From CBDAMZ01 sp965197375 (lineage in GTDB: Bacteria; Acidobacteriota; Vicinamibacteria; Vicinamibacterales; UBA8438), in the NCBI GenBank assembly GCA_965197375.1, contig CBDAMZ010000010.1:1-64000 (forward strand): a stretch of 64,000 nt of DNA, in the 5' to 3' direction. The notes under the pieces were generated by a model that did not search any database, had not been told where the DNA came from, and saw nothing but the letters and a program-made list of their open reading frames with translations. The translations under genes were made by a program, and so were the position numbers. Below, piece after piece: positions 50,105 to 59,503 of the stretch. Numbering within the stretch: position 1 is the stretch's first letter; each line of letters begins with the position of its first letter.

Positions 50105-52339
50105 CTAGCGGCGACGCGGGCGCACTCCCTTGCGACGGGCCGACTTCCGCCTTGGTCGTGCCTGACTGCGCGGCGGTGTGGCGCTCTCGGTACGTCGAAC
50201 CTCGTCAAGGATTTCCACTAGCGCCAGTTCCAGCTTCCGCTGCTCGCGGTCGACGCGGATCAGTTGGACATGCACGAGATCGCCAAGTCGATACGTTTTC
50301 TTCGTGTTCTCGCCGTGGAGCATGTGCTGAAGCTCGGTAAACCGGTAGTAGTCGTCCGCCATGCTGGAAATATGCACCAGCCCTTCGACGAAATGTTCGA
50401 TAAGCTCGACGAACAAACCGAAGGCCGCCACCCCGGTGACATAGCCGGTGAACTCGTCTCCCACCTTATCCGCCATGAAACGGACCTTCTTCCATTGGAC
50501 CATCTCGCGCTCTGCCTCTTCAGCGCGACGCTCCATCTCCGATGTATGACGCGCAACCTCTGGCAGATTTTCGACCCAGGCCCGTCGCCGCTCCGGATCG
50601 AGCTGCCCGGTGCGCGACGCCCGAAGCACACGGTGAACTACTAGGTCAGGATAGCGGCGGATCGGCGACGTGAAGTGCGTGTAGCTCGCCGCGGCGAGGC
50701 CGAAATGACCGAGACTTTCCGGATCGTACCGCGCCCGCTGCATCGTACGTAACATCAGAAACGCCGTCGACTTCTCCTCCGGCGTGCCCTTGAGCCTGTT
50801 TAGAAGACGCTGAAAGTGACCAGGCTTCACCGCGTCTGGCGGGACCGCCAGGCTATAACCCAACGACGATACAAATGTCTCGAACTCAGCCACCTTCAGC
50901 GGATCCGGAGCCTCGTGCACTCGGAACAGCACCGGCACGTCGATCGTTTCCAGATGCTTGGCCACCGTCTCGTTGGCGACCAGCATGAACTCCTCGATGA
51001 TCCGGTGGGCTACGTTGCGTTCGGCGGCCACGATTGCCTCTACGATCCCTTCGTCATCCGTCACGAACTTGGCCTCTGGTAGGTCAAGATCGATCGACCC
51101 GCGGCGGCGTCGGCGTGCGTGCAGCACGCGGAACAGCTCGGCCATCAGCTCGAAGAGCGGAATCAGCTTGGCGTACTTCGCGCACATCTTGGAATCACGG
51201 TCGGTCAGGACCGCGTCCACCTGCGTGTAGGTCATTCTGGCGTCGCTGCAGATGACGCCGTCGTGAAGCTCGTAGCGAACCACCGTTCCGCGCCTACTAA
51301 TTTCCATCAAACACGACTGCACTAGGCGATCCATGTTCGGGTTTAGACTGCAAAGACCGGTCGCTAATTCGGTCGGGAACATGTGTACCGCCCGGTCTGG
51401 AAAATAGACCGACGTGCCACGGTCATAGGCATCCGCGTCGAGGGCGCTGTCCTCCGCAACGTAGTGCGCTACGTCGGCGATATGCACACCGAGCCAGAAG
51501 TTGCCGTTCCGCAGCCGATCCAGGGTGACCGCGTCGTCAAAGTCCCGCGCTGTCTCGCCGTCGATGGTGACCGTGGTGAGCTGCCGGAAGTCCTTTCGCC
51601 CCCGACAGTCGCGCGGTCGCGCCGAGGAACGCCCCTGGCGCGCTTCTGCAACCGCGCCAGGGGCGTGCACGTCCGGTAGCCCGTACTTGCGAATAATGAG
51701 CTTAGTGTCTACCCCGGGCGTGTCGATATCGCCAAGGACGTCCACCACCCGCCCAACCGGATTGCGCGTCGCCGTAGGCCAACGAATCAGCTCCACTTCA
51801 ACCATATCGCCAGGGGTAGCTACGGCCCGGGCGCCAGGCGGGATGTGAACGTCCATGATCAGTCGCCGGTCGAACGGCACGACGAAACTTATATCGGCGC
51901 CATCGACTTCGTAGCGACCGACAAAGCGCGTGGCAGCGCGGTCGAGAATTCGAACGATGCGTCCTTCGGCGCGATCCGGTTCGCGAAAACGTTCGACGCG
52001 CACGACCACGCGGTCGCCGTGCATCGCCGCATTAAGGTTGGCCCCGGCAATATAAAGATCGCCGGTAACGTCTTCGACCGGATGCTCTGGCGTAACGAAG
52101 CCGAACCCGCGCGGATGCATATGGACACAGCCTGTTACGAGCCGCATCCGATCCGGAAGCCCGTACCGGTTCCCTCGGATCTTGATAAGCGTCCCCGCCT
52201 TCACCAAGCGAGCAAGCCAGCGGCGAAAACTGACCCGTTCGTCACGTGGGACCTGAAGGCGCTGCATCAGCTCGCGCACACTAGCCGGATGGTCGACCTT
52301 GGTGCGAATGGCGTCGAGTAACTCGGCGGCGGATCGCAT
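50105..52339 (-). CDS. rnr: Ribonuclease R
   Basis: 3'-5' exoribonuclease degrading structured RNA. 744 aa. N-terminal winged-helix (about 1-60), cold-shock domains with HPRGFGFVTPE, the RNB catalytic domain beginning TVTIDGETARDFDDAVTL with its Asp cluster, FTSPIRRYPDLVVHR at the end of RNB, then an S1 domain (GDEFTGYVTGVAAFGLFVELIEHFVEGLVHIS in parts) and a Lys/Arg-rich tail. All key acidic residues are present. Lies 4 bp after the glycerate kinase stop. Confidence -1.
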   Translation of the reverse strand: MRSAAELLDAIRTKVDHPASVRELMQRLQVPRDERVSFRRWLARLVKAGTLIKIRGNRYGLPDRMRLVTGCVHMHPRGFGFVTPEHPVEDVTGDLYIAGANLNAAMHGDRVVVRVERFREPDRAEGRIVRILDRAATRFVGRYEVDGADISFVVPFDRRLIMDVHIPPGARAVATPGDMVEVELIRWPTATRNPVGRVVDVLGDIDTPGVDTKLIIRKYGLPDVHAPGAVAEARQGRSSARPRDCRGRKDFRQLTTVTIDGETARDFDDAVTLDRLRNGNFWLGVHIADVAHYVAEDSALDADAYDRGTSVYFPDRAVHMFPTELATGLCSLNPNMDRLVQSCLMEISRRGTVVRYELHDGVICSDARMTYTQVDAVLTDRDSKMCAKYAKLIPLFELMAELFRVLHARRRRRGSIDLDLPEAKFVTDDEGIVEAIVAAERNVAHRIIEEFMLVANETVAKHLETIDVPVLFRVHEAPDPLKVAEFETFVSSLGYSLAVPPDAVKPGHFQRLLNRLKGTPEEKSTAFLMLRTMQRARYDPESLGHFGLAAASYTHFTSPIRRYPDLVVHRVLRASRTGQLDPERRRAWVENLPEVARHTSEMERRAEEAEREMVQWKKVRFMADKVGDEFTGYVTGVAAFGLFVELIEHFVEGLVHISSMADDYYRFTELQHMLHGENTKKTYRLGDLVHVQLIRVDREQRKLELALVEILDEVRRTESATPPRSQARPRRKSARRKGVRPRRR

Positions 52340-52343
52340 GTGT

Positions 52344-53649
52344 TCACCCGATCAGCGCGATTTGCAGATCGCCAACGTTGGTGTCGGTCGGGCCAGTACG
52401 GATTAGATCACCCACCCGATCGAAGAAGGTGTAGGAGTCGTTCGCGTCGAGGTAGCGCGATGGTACATGGAGCCCGCACGCGTCAGCCCGGCTCAGCGAG
52501 GTCGTGTCGACCAGAGCACCCGCGGCGTCGGTAGGACCGTCGACCCCATCAGTCCCCAGGCTCGCCAGCACGGCCTGTGTGAAACGCCTGGCCAGTGCCG
52601 AGGCAGCAGCAAGCACGAACTCCTGGTTGCGTCCCCCGCGACCCGGACCGGTAACCCGCACGGTGGTCTCTCCCGCCGACAGGATACACGCTGGCCGCGG
52701 CATATCATGCGCGAGCTTGGCGACGGCCTGCACGTGGGCCGCACCTGCGGCGCGCGCCTCCCCAGTAACAGGCGCGTCACGAATAGCAACGGCGAAACCC
52801 CGCCGACGGGCTGCGTTAGCCGCACCCTCGAGCGCATCGGCTCGACTGCCGATAACGTGCAGGACCGAACGTACGAGCCGTGGGTCGCCCGGCTTCGGTG
52901 TCCCGGGAAGCTCACCCCGTTGCCCGCGCACCACCGCCATCAGGGCCGCAACTGGGAAAGTTTCCCGCACCCCGGCTCGACGGCAGACCACCAGGGCATC
53001 GGCGAACGTCGTGGGATCTGCGGTCGTCGGACCCGACCCGATCACCGTCGGGTCATCCGGAACCGGATCAACGACATCGGAAATAGCCAGAGTCAACACA
53101 CGGGCTCGCGTTGCAGCAGACAGCCACCCGCCCTTGATCGCCGACAGGTGTTTGCGTACGCAGTTTACCCCGTCAATAGAGACCCCCCCAGCGAGTAGAG
53201 CCGCCGTCGCTGCGACCTTGTTCGAGACAGTGACGCCACTGATCGGAACCGTCAGCGCTGCTGACGCACCGCCCGAGAGCAGCACGACGAGGACGGCATC
53301 CTCGCCAACTCCTCGAGCGATGCCGAGTGCGTGCTCACCAGCTGCCACGCTCCCTTCACCTGGCAACGGGTGGCTAACCGTGTACGATGCCAGACTGCCG
53401 ACAGGATCGGCGCGGTGCGGACTGGCAACCATACCCTACGCGTCCGGCCGAGGGAACTGCCTCAAAAAAGGTGGCCGCCATCGCTCGTGCCGCCTTGCCG
53501 GCAGCGATCACCGCCGGAACCCGCCCAGACAACACGTGTGTGACGGCCTGATCGTCCAGCGCACGCTTGACCAGTACCGACGCACCGGCACCAGCGATCC
53601 CTTCCCGGGCGATCTCAAGGGCGTGTTGACGAAGAAACTGGAGGGTCAG
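52344..53649 (-). CDS. Glycerate 2-kinase (GckA/TtuD, MOFRL type), N-terminal frameshift
   Basis: Phosphorylates D-glycerate. The main frame (53432-52344) carries most of the protein: SLASYTVSHPLPGEGSVAAGEHAL, LVVLLSGGASAALTVP, VNCVRKHLSAIKGG, LAISDVVDPVPDDPTVIGSGPT-like segments, the C-terminal MOFRL domain ILSAGETTVRVTGPGRGGRNQEF and ASLGTDGVDGPTDAAGALVD. The N-terminal 70 residues lie in another frame (about 53649-53435: LQFLRQHALEIAREGIA, VPAVIAAGKAARAMAATFFE, PSAGRVG), joined by a one-base indel near 53432-53435. No ATG fits the N-terminus; a CTG at 53649 is the best guess. Coupled to rnr. Confidence -1.
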
Positions 53650-53659
53650 ACTCAGAGCG

Positions 53660-55111
53660 TTAGCCGTCCTCTGCGTCGTTCAGGACCCGGCGGAGCAGAT
53701 CGTTAACCACCTGCGGATTAGCCGTCCCCTTGGTCGCGCGCATTACCTGCCCAACCAGGAAGCCGAGGGTGCCAGTCTTGCCACCGCGGTATTTCTCAAC
53801 GGCCTTCGGGTTGGTATCGATCGTATGTTTGACGAGAGCATCGAGGGCGCCCGCGTCACCAATCTGGGCGAGATGGTCTTGCCTCACAATCACCTCAGCC
53901 GACTGCCCGGACGCGTGCATTCGCTCGAACACCTGCTTCGCAATGGACCCGCTAATCGTGCCCGTGTCTACCAACCTGATGAGTTCGGCCAGTGCCTGCG
54001 GTGTCATTCTGATCGTACCGATTTCGACCCCGAGTGACTTCATTTTTCGAGTCAACTCTCCCATGATCCAATTGCTGGCTGCCCGTGGATTCCCAGAAGC
54101 CTTCGCGGTGGCCTCAAAAAAATCCGCCAGGTCACAGGATTGCGTCAGCAGACCTGCGTCTTGCGGCGACAGCCGATATACGCTCACGAACCGGCGCTTG
54201 CGCTCTTCGGGGAGCTCCGGTAATGCCTCCTTGATGGCCTGGATCCAATCCAAGGACAGCTTGAGTGGCGGAAGGTCTGGCTCAGGGAAATAGCGATAGT
54301 CGTGCGCCTCCTCCTTGCTCCGCATCGGCAATGTCTGTCCAGCGGCGGCGTCCCAAAGCCGCGTCTCCTGAGCGACCACGCCGCCTTGGCGTAGCACAGC
54401 AACCTGGCGCTCAAACTCGTAGTCGAGGGCGCGCTGCAAGAACCGGAAAGAGTTAAGATTCTTCACTTCGACCTTGACTCCGAGCGTCGTCGCACCCCTC
54501 AGCCGCACTGAGATATTGGCGTCACAGCGTAGGCTGCCTTCCTCTAAGTTGCCGTCGTTGACCTCAACCGCCAACAGGATCACCCGCAGGCGGGCGAAGA
54601 AATCCGCTGCCGCCGCCCCGGAACATAAGTCTGGGTGCGTGACGATCTCAATCAACGGGACCCCGCTGCGATTAAAGTCAAGATAGGTCTTGCGATTAGA
54701 ATCAGGGAACCCCTCGTGCAGCGACTTCCCAGCGTCTTCCTCTAGGTGCACACGAATGATTCTGACCGCCTGGGTCGTGTCGTTCGCCACGTACTCCACG
54801 TGACCGTCGATCGCAAGCGGCTGCTCGAATTGCGAAATCTGATAGCCCTTGGGTAGGTCCGGATAGAAATAGTTCTTACGGGCAAAGATCGACGCCGAAC
54901 ACACCGTACAACCAAGAGCAAGTGCGGCCCGAACGGCATATTTGACCGCGCGTTGGTTCAGGACCGGGAGCGCACCCGGCAATCCAAGGCACACCGGACA
55001 CACGTGGGTGTTCGGTGGAGCGCCAAACCTGGTGCTGCAGCCGCAGAAGATCTTAGTGTCAGTGAGAAGCTGGGCGTGTATTTCAAGACCGATGACCGGT
55101 TCGAACTCCAT
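53660..55111 (-). CDS. gatB: Aspartyl/glutamyl-tRNA(Asn/Gln) amidotransferase subunit B
   Basis: tRNA-binding kinase-like subunit of the GatCAB complex that makes Gln-tRNA and Asn-tRNA. 483 aa. Motifs: FEPVIGLEIHAQLLTDTKIFC, PNTHVCPVCLGLPGALPVLN, YFYPDLPKGYQISQFEQPL, HLEEDAGKSLHEG, DFNRSGVPLIEIVT, and the C-terminal YqeY-like tail GFLVGQVMRATKGTANPQVVN. Zinc cysteines CGCS and CPVC are kept. gatA and gatC are not in the window. Followed by glycerate kinase. Confidence -1.
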   Translation of the reverse strand: MEFEPVIGLEIHAQLLTDTKIFCGCSTRFGAPPNTHVCPVCLGLPGALPVLNQRAVKYAVRAALALGCTVCSASIFARKNYFYPDLPKGYQISQFEQPLAIDGHVEYVANDTTQAVRIIRVHLEEDAGKSLHEGFPDSNRKTYLDFNRSGVPLIEIVTHPDLCSGAAAADFFARLRVILLAVEVNDGNLEEGSLRCDANISVRLRGATTLGVKVEVKNLNSFRFLQRALDYEFERQVAVLRQGGVVAQETRLWDAAAGQTLPMRSKEEAHDYRYFPEPDLPPLKLSLDWIQAIKEALPELPEERKRRFVSVYRLSPQDAGLLTQSCDLADFFEATAKASGNPRAASNWIMGELTRKMKSLGVEIGTIRMTPQALAELIRLVDTGTISGSIAKQVFERMHASGQSAEVIVRQDHLAQIGDAGALDALVKHTIDTNPKAVEKYRGGKTGTLGFLVGQVMRATKGTANPQVVNDLLRRVLNDAEDG

Positions 55112-55142
55112 CAACAATCGTCAGGGGACCGTAGCCCGCCTC

Positions 55143-56753
55143 TCATAGTGGCCCGGCGCATCTCACAACCCCGTCTACTTCAGCCTCGAACGCTTTAAAA
55201 TTATCGACGAACATCGTCGCCAGCTTACCAGCTTGCGCGTCGTAGGCGGATGGATCCTTCCAGGTAAGTCTTGGCTTGAGAACCTCAGCCGGCACGCCCG
55301 CACAACTCACTGGGACATCAACTTTAAATAGCGGGTCGGTCTCGAAGGCAACGTCGTTGAGCGCGCCGGACAGCGCAGCTGTGATCATGGCACGCGTGTA
55401 GGCGATCTTCATCCGGTTGCCGACCCCGTACGGACCCCCGGTCCAACCGGTATTAACGAGCCATACCTCCGATCCATGTGCCACGATGCGCTCACCCAGC
55501 TGCTTTGCATAGACTGTGGGATGCCAGACCATAAACGGGGCACCGAAGCACGCACTGAACGTGGCCTGCGGCACGACGATGCCTTTTTCGGTTCCGGCGA
55601 CCTTGGCCGTGTACCCCGAGAGGAAGTGATACATGGCACCATCCGGCGTAAGCTTCGAGATTGGCGGGAGCACGCCAAACGCGTCAGCCGTGAGCATCAC
55701 AATGTTCCGCGGGTGTCCCCCTCGCCCCGACGGAACCCAGTTGTCAATAAAGGAAATCGGGTAGGCGCCTCTGGTGTTTTCGGTCAGCGTCTCGCTATCC
55801 AGATCCAGTTCGCGCGTATCGGCATCAATCGCTACGTTCTCGAGGATAGCACCGAACCGCTGCGTCGCCGCGTAGATCTGCGGTTCTGCCTCGGCGGAGA
55901 GTCTGATCATCTTCGCGTAGCACCCTCCCTCGAAATTAAAGATGCCGCAATTGCTCCAGCCATGCTCATCGTCACCGATGAGACGGCGCGACAAATCACT
56001 CGAGAGCGTTGTCTTTCCTGTGCCGGACAGTCCGAAGAATAAAGCGACGTCATCATCCGCGGTGCCGATGTTCGCCGCGCAGTGCATCGGCATCACATTG
56101 CGGAGTGGGAGCAGGTAGTTCATCACCGTGAAGATCGACTTCTTAATTTCGCCAGCGTAGCTCGTACCACCGATCAGCACCAGCCGGTCGGCGAAGTTCA
56201 CAAGTATAAAAACCTCGGAGTTGGTCTCATGCCTTGACGGATCCGCGTTCATTGACGGGGCGTGGATCACGGTGAACTGCGGTTTATGCTCTCCGGGGCT
56301 GCTGCCGGGCTGGCACGGAAGAAACATTGTACGGGCGAACAGGCTATGCCAGGCCTGTTCTGTAATGACACGAATCGGGAGACGGTGATCCGAGTCGGTC
56401 CCAACGAAGCAATCCTGGACGAAGAGCTCTTTACCTTCCAGCGAGCGCAGCAGCTCACACCGCAGCGTCTCGAATAGCGTTGGTTCGATCGGCTGGTTCG
56501 CAATCCCCCACCAGACGTGGTTCTCAGTGGAAGGTTCCCGCACCAGAAACTTATCATCCGGCGATCGGCCGGTGTGCGATCCAGTGCGACACACGAGCGG
56601 CCCAGCTTTAGCCAACATACCTTCTCGGCGGCGAATTGCCTCTTCGTAGAGCGCTGCCGTATCGAGGTTGCGGTGCACGCGGCCAACTTTCGTAACACCA
56701 TGGACGCCGAGGTGATATTCAGGCTGCGTGGATCCGTTCATGCCGTCTCGCAA
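55143..56753 (-). CDS. pckA: Phosphoenolpyruvate carboxykinase (ATP)
   Basis: First step of gluconeogenesis: oxaloacetate to PEP with ATP. 536 aa. Signature GLSGTGKTTLSSDLSRRLIGDDEHGW in parts (P-loop and metal site), HCAANIG, the GGTSYAGEIKKSIFTVMNYLLP region, and FEGGCYAKMIRLS. ATP-type by length and motif. Start ATG 56753 or 56744. It lies 31 bp before gatB in transcription order, likely first gene of the gatB-glycerate kinase-rnr-selB run. Confidence -1.
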   Translation of the reverse strand: MRDGMNGSTQPEYHLGVHGVTKVGRVHRNLDTAALYEEAIRRREGMLAKAGPLVCRTGSHTGRSPDDKFLVREPSTENHVWWGIANQPIEPTLFETLRCELLRSLEGKELFVQDCFVGTDSDHRLPIRVITEQAWHSLFARTMFLPCQPGSSPGEHKPQFTVIHAPSMNADPSRHETNSEVFILVNFADRLVLIGGTSYAGEIKKSIFTVMNYLLPLRNVMPMHCAANIGTADDDVALFFGLSGTGKTTLSSDLSRRLIGDDEHGWSNCGIFNFEGGCYAKMIRLSAEAEPQIYAATQRFGAILENVAIDADTRELDLDSETLTENTRGAYPISFIDNWVPSGRGGHPRNIVMLTADAFGVLPPISKLTPDGAMYHFLSGYTAKVAGTEKGIVVPQATFSACFGAPFMVWHPTVYAKQLGERIVAHGSEVWLVNTGWTGGPYGVGNRMKIAYTRAMITAALSGALNDVAFETDPLFKVDVPVSCAGVPAEVLKPRLTWKDPSAYDAQAGKLATMFVDNFKAFEAEVDGVVRCAGPL

Positions 56754-56931
56754 GAGGCTAGCGCCCCGGGCAGGTAATCGTAATCGGCACTACTCCCTTA
56801 AGTCAAAATAACTACCGGGATCCTGACGCTGGATGTGTGGGCGACCGATACATGGTGTGGCGATCAAAACATGGCTCGCGCACCAACATCGAGACAACGG
56901 TCTCCGGCAGGGCGTACCCGCTTCCCATACT

Positions 56932-57981
56932 GTGTCGGGGCTACTCCAGCACTGCATTGGATCCGCCACGCTTAAAGTGGGGAGGGGGCTCGTTCTAGGG
57001 GTTGTCCTACTAGCTGCAACCGGCGGGAGCGCCTGCGTTCGACGCCCGCCGTCGGTGCCAGATGGGGTACCGGGCGGGTTGACCTCGACAGCCTCCGTGG
57101 TGCAGGTTCGGATCGGCGAGACCGGCAAGCCCACTCGAGCCGTCGCACTGGAAGACTACGTTGGCGGTGTATTACTCGCCGAGCTTCCGCTAGCCAGCTT
57201 GGTAGGATCGGCCGCAGGACGTACCATGACGGCCGTCCAGGCCATCGTCGCACGTACCTACGCGCTAACCAACCTTGGACGGCACGCGGACGCAGGCTTC
57301 GATCTCTGCGTAACAACCCATTGCCAGCTGTACCGACCACCGGAGACATCGATGCCCACGTTCGCTGCCCTGGCGGCCGAGGCAACCATGCGAACCCGCG
57401 GCATGGTGATCACACACAACCACCGACCGATTCAGGCACTGTTCCATGCGAACTGCGGCGGTGGAACTAGCTCAGCGGGGTCTGTCTGGGGCGGGCCGAC
57501 GCCACCGTACCTTAACGGCGCCCCAGACCTATTCTGCACGATCGCATCGCCCAAGTCCTGGCACAGCGAGCTGGAGGAGACGGAGCTCCGCGACGCGTTA
57601 AATCAGAACGACCGAACTTCAGTTGGATCGCATCTGCTCGGGATCGAGGTGCTTAGGCGAGACGGCACCGGTCGGGCCGTAAGCGTCCGCCTCGACGGAA
57701 AGCGGGATCCGATCGTCCGTGGCGAAGAGCTTCGGGCGGCTCTCACTAGCGTGTTCGGACCGCGCTCATTCAAGAGCACACGCTTTCAGGTCAGACGTGT
57801 CGGCGGCACGTTCCGTTTTGAGGGAACGGGCTACGGGCACGGTGTCGGTCTTTGCCAGACCGGCGCAATTGCCCGGGCAGAGGCCGGGCACACCCCGGAT
57901 CAGATCCTACAGCACTACTACCCCGGCACCGGTCTCAAGCTACCAAGCGCCGAGACGTCGCCACGGCGACCGAGTCTGTGA
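56932..57981 (+). CDS. SpoIID/LytB-domain lipoprotein
   Basis: Peptidoglycan-associated protein with a SpoIID/LytB domain, in sporulating bacteria a murein lytic transglycosylase. About 349 aa. A lipoprotein signal with lipobox GGSAC after LGVVLLAAT, then domain features YVGGVLLAELP, TAVQAIVARTYAL, CGGGTSSAGSVWGG, and the C-terminal EGTGYGHGVGLCQTGAIARAEAG. The start is unclear: GTG at 56932 or 56977, or ATG at 56833 with an odd lead. Non-sporulating bacteria use such proteins in wall remodelling; here it may act at the outer wall. Confidence -1.
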   Translation: MSGLLQHCIGSATLKVGRGLVLGVVLLAATGGSACVRRPPSVPDGVPGGLTSTASVVQVRIGETGKPTRAVALEDYVGGVLLAELPLASLVGSAAGRTMTAVQAIVARTYALTNLGRHADAGFDLCVTTHCQLYRPPETSMPTFAALAAEATMRTRGMVITHNHRPIQALFHANCGGGTSSAGSVWGGPTPPYLNGAPDLFCTIASPKSWHSELEETELRDALNQNDRTSVGSHLLGIEVLRRDGTGRAVSVRLDGKRDPIVRGEELRAALTSVFGPRSFKSTRFQVRRVGGTFRFEGTGYGHGVGLCQTGAIARAEAGHTPDQILQHYYPGTGLKLPSAETSPRRPSL

Positions 57982-58180
57982 CGCTTCGGACGCAACCTCA
58001 TATTTGCTTCAGTTGATAAGGTAACTAAAGGGGCTCGGCTTTTGATGAGGGGCCAGGCAGCCGCTTCGGAATCCGCTTGGGCGGCCGTCTGTCGCGCGCG
58101 CCCCCCAAGGCGGGTTATCATGAACGCGGTTCAAGTAAACACCTGCGTGTGTTCCACGTCTAGAGTCGTAAGGCAGAGCT

Positions 58181-58849
58181 ATGGAGCAAGGACGCACATC
58201 AAGTCCCTCCGGGTGCGGCGTAGGGGGCGATACCCAGCTGGCTGGAGAAATCAAGGCCCTCCTGGCCAGCGGTGACCGGGACGCAGCCTGCGAACGGTTC
58301 AGTGAGCTCGTCCGGCGCCACCAGCGGCGTGCGACGCGGATCGCGTATTACTATCTCCGTGACGCGGCCGACATTGACGAAGCGGTCCAGGACGCGTTCC
58401 TAAAAGTATTTCTACGCCTCTCTTCGTTCCGCGAGGAGCTACTCTTCGAGCTGTGGTTCACCCGGATCGTGGTCAACAGCTGCCTCGACCGGTTAAGGGC
58501 GCGCACGCGCCGCGGGCGCTGGTTGACCTCGGTGGGCGACAACGAGCGGGCGCTGGTTGAACAGCGTCCGACGGCTGGCGCGTCGCCTGAAGTGGCGCTC
58601 CTGAGCGAAGAGCGACGGGCGCGGCTCGCAGTGGCCATCGAACAGCTGCCGCCTCGCCAGCGAGCCGTCGTGATCTTGAGCCAGTTTGAGGGCCACTCCA
58701 CGCGAGAGGTGGGCACGATCCTAGGCACCAACGACGCGACCGTACGTGTACACCTGTTCCGCGCAATACGTTCTCTCAGGAAGCGCCTCCGTAGAAAGGA
58801 GTGGCTCACCAACAGGACTGCACGAGCGGCAGCGGCAAGACAGGCCTGA
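58181..58849 (+). CDS. ECF-type RNA polymerase sigma factor
   Basis: 222 aa with sigma region 2 (FSELVRRHQRRATRIAYYYLRDAADIDEAVQDAFLKVF in parts, LFELWFTRIVVNSCLDRLR) and region 4 (LAVAIEQLPPRQRAVVILSQFEGHSTREVGTILGTNDATVRVHLFRA in parts). No region 1 or 3, so ECF class. It is followed 33 bp later by a matching anti-sigma factor, suggesting autoregulated stress control. Target promoters unknown. Confidence -1.
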   Translation: MEQGRTSSPSGCGVGGDTQLAGEIKALLASGDRDAACERFSELVRRHQRRATRIAYYYLRDAADIDEAVQDAFLKVFLRLSSFREELLFELWFTRIVVNSCLDRLRARTRRGRWLTSVGDNERALVEQRPTAGASPEVALLSEERRARLAVAIEQLPPRQRAVVILSQFEGHSTREVGTILGTNDATVRVHLFRAIRSLRKRLRRKEWLTNRTARAAAARQA

Positions 58850-58882
58850 TGCTGCCAGTTCAGAACAATGCTTAAGCGTCAT

Positions 58883-59494
58883 ATGAAGCATCTCACTGAT
58901 GACCAGTTGCTCGAGGCTTTCGTCGAGCCCACTGGGCTAGACGGGTGCGCACGTGCCAAAGCCGACACACACACCTCAGGATGCCATTGGTGTGCCCAGC
59001 GCTTAGCAGATCTCGAGACGTTTCTCGAGACGCTGAGCGGGCAGGCAGAGTTATCGTTCGGCACCACCTTTTCAGATAAGTATCTGGCCGTTCAGCGGGA
59101 GCACATCATGCGCCGGCTCGAACTGGCTGTCGGTTGCCGACCGGCGGCTCGGATCCTACGGTTTCCGGCCATCGCACGGCCGGTATTGGCCACCGTCCAC
59201 AGTACGCGGCGGTGGCTGGGCGCAGCAGCGGCCGCTGGCCTGCTCGTTGGTATCATCATCGGGCAGCTAGTCCATTGGCACCCAGGACCGGCCATCGGCA
59301 TCCCGCAGACCGTCGCTCCTGCGTCCTCAGCCAATAGAGCACCAGTTGCCGTGGGCGTCTCAGCTTCGTCGATGGCCGATGAAGAGTTCATTCAGGAACT
59401 GGAGCTAGTGCTCAGCAGCCTACAGGTTGCGGGACTGGTCGCCCTCGACGAAATAACGCCACGCATTCACGAAGTGTCAATCAATATCCCATAG
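58883..59494 (+). CDS. Zinc-binding anti-sigma factor
   Basis: About 203 aa from the ATG at 58883. The N-terminal anti-sigma motif H-x3-C-x2-C is present as HTSGCHWC, and a membrane helix follows near residues 113-133 (LGAAAAAGLLVGIIIGQLV), leaving a periplasmic tail. This fits a ZAS-type anti-sigma factor that holds the ECF sigma at the membrane. The C-terminal tail (EEFIQELELVLSSLQVAGL) has no known sensor domain. It ends 9 bp before ispH, so ispH may be under the same control. Confidence -1.
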   Translation: MKHLTDDQLLEAFVEPTGLDGCARAKADTHTSGCHWCAQRLADLETFLETLSGQAELSFGTTFSDKYLAVQREHIMRRLELAVGCRPAARILRFPAIARPVLATVHSTRRWLGAAAAAGLLVGIIIGQLVHWHPGPAIGIPQTVAPASSANRAPVAVGVSASSMADEEFIQELELVLSSLQVAGLVALDEITPRIHEVSINIP

Positions 59495-59503
59495 GTAGCT
59501 CTG

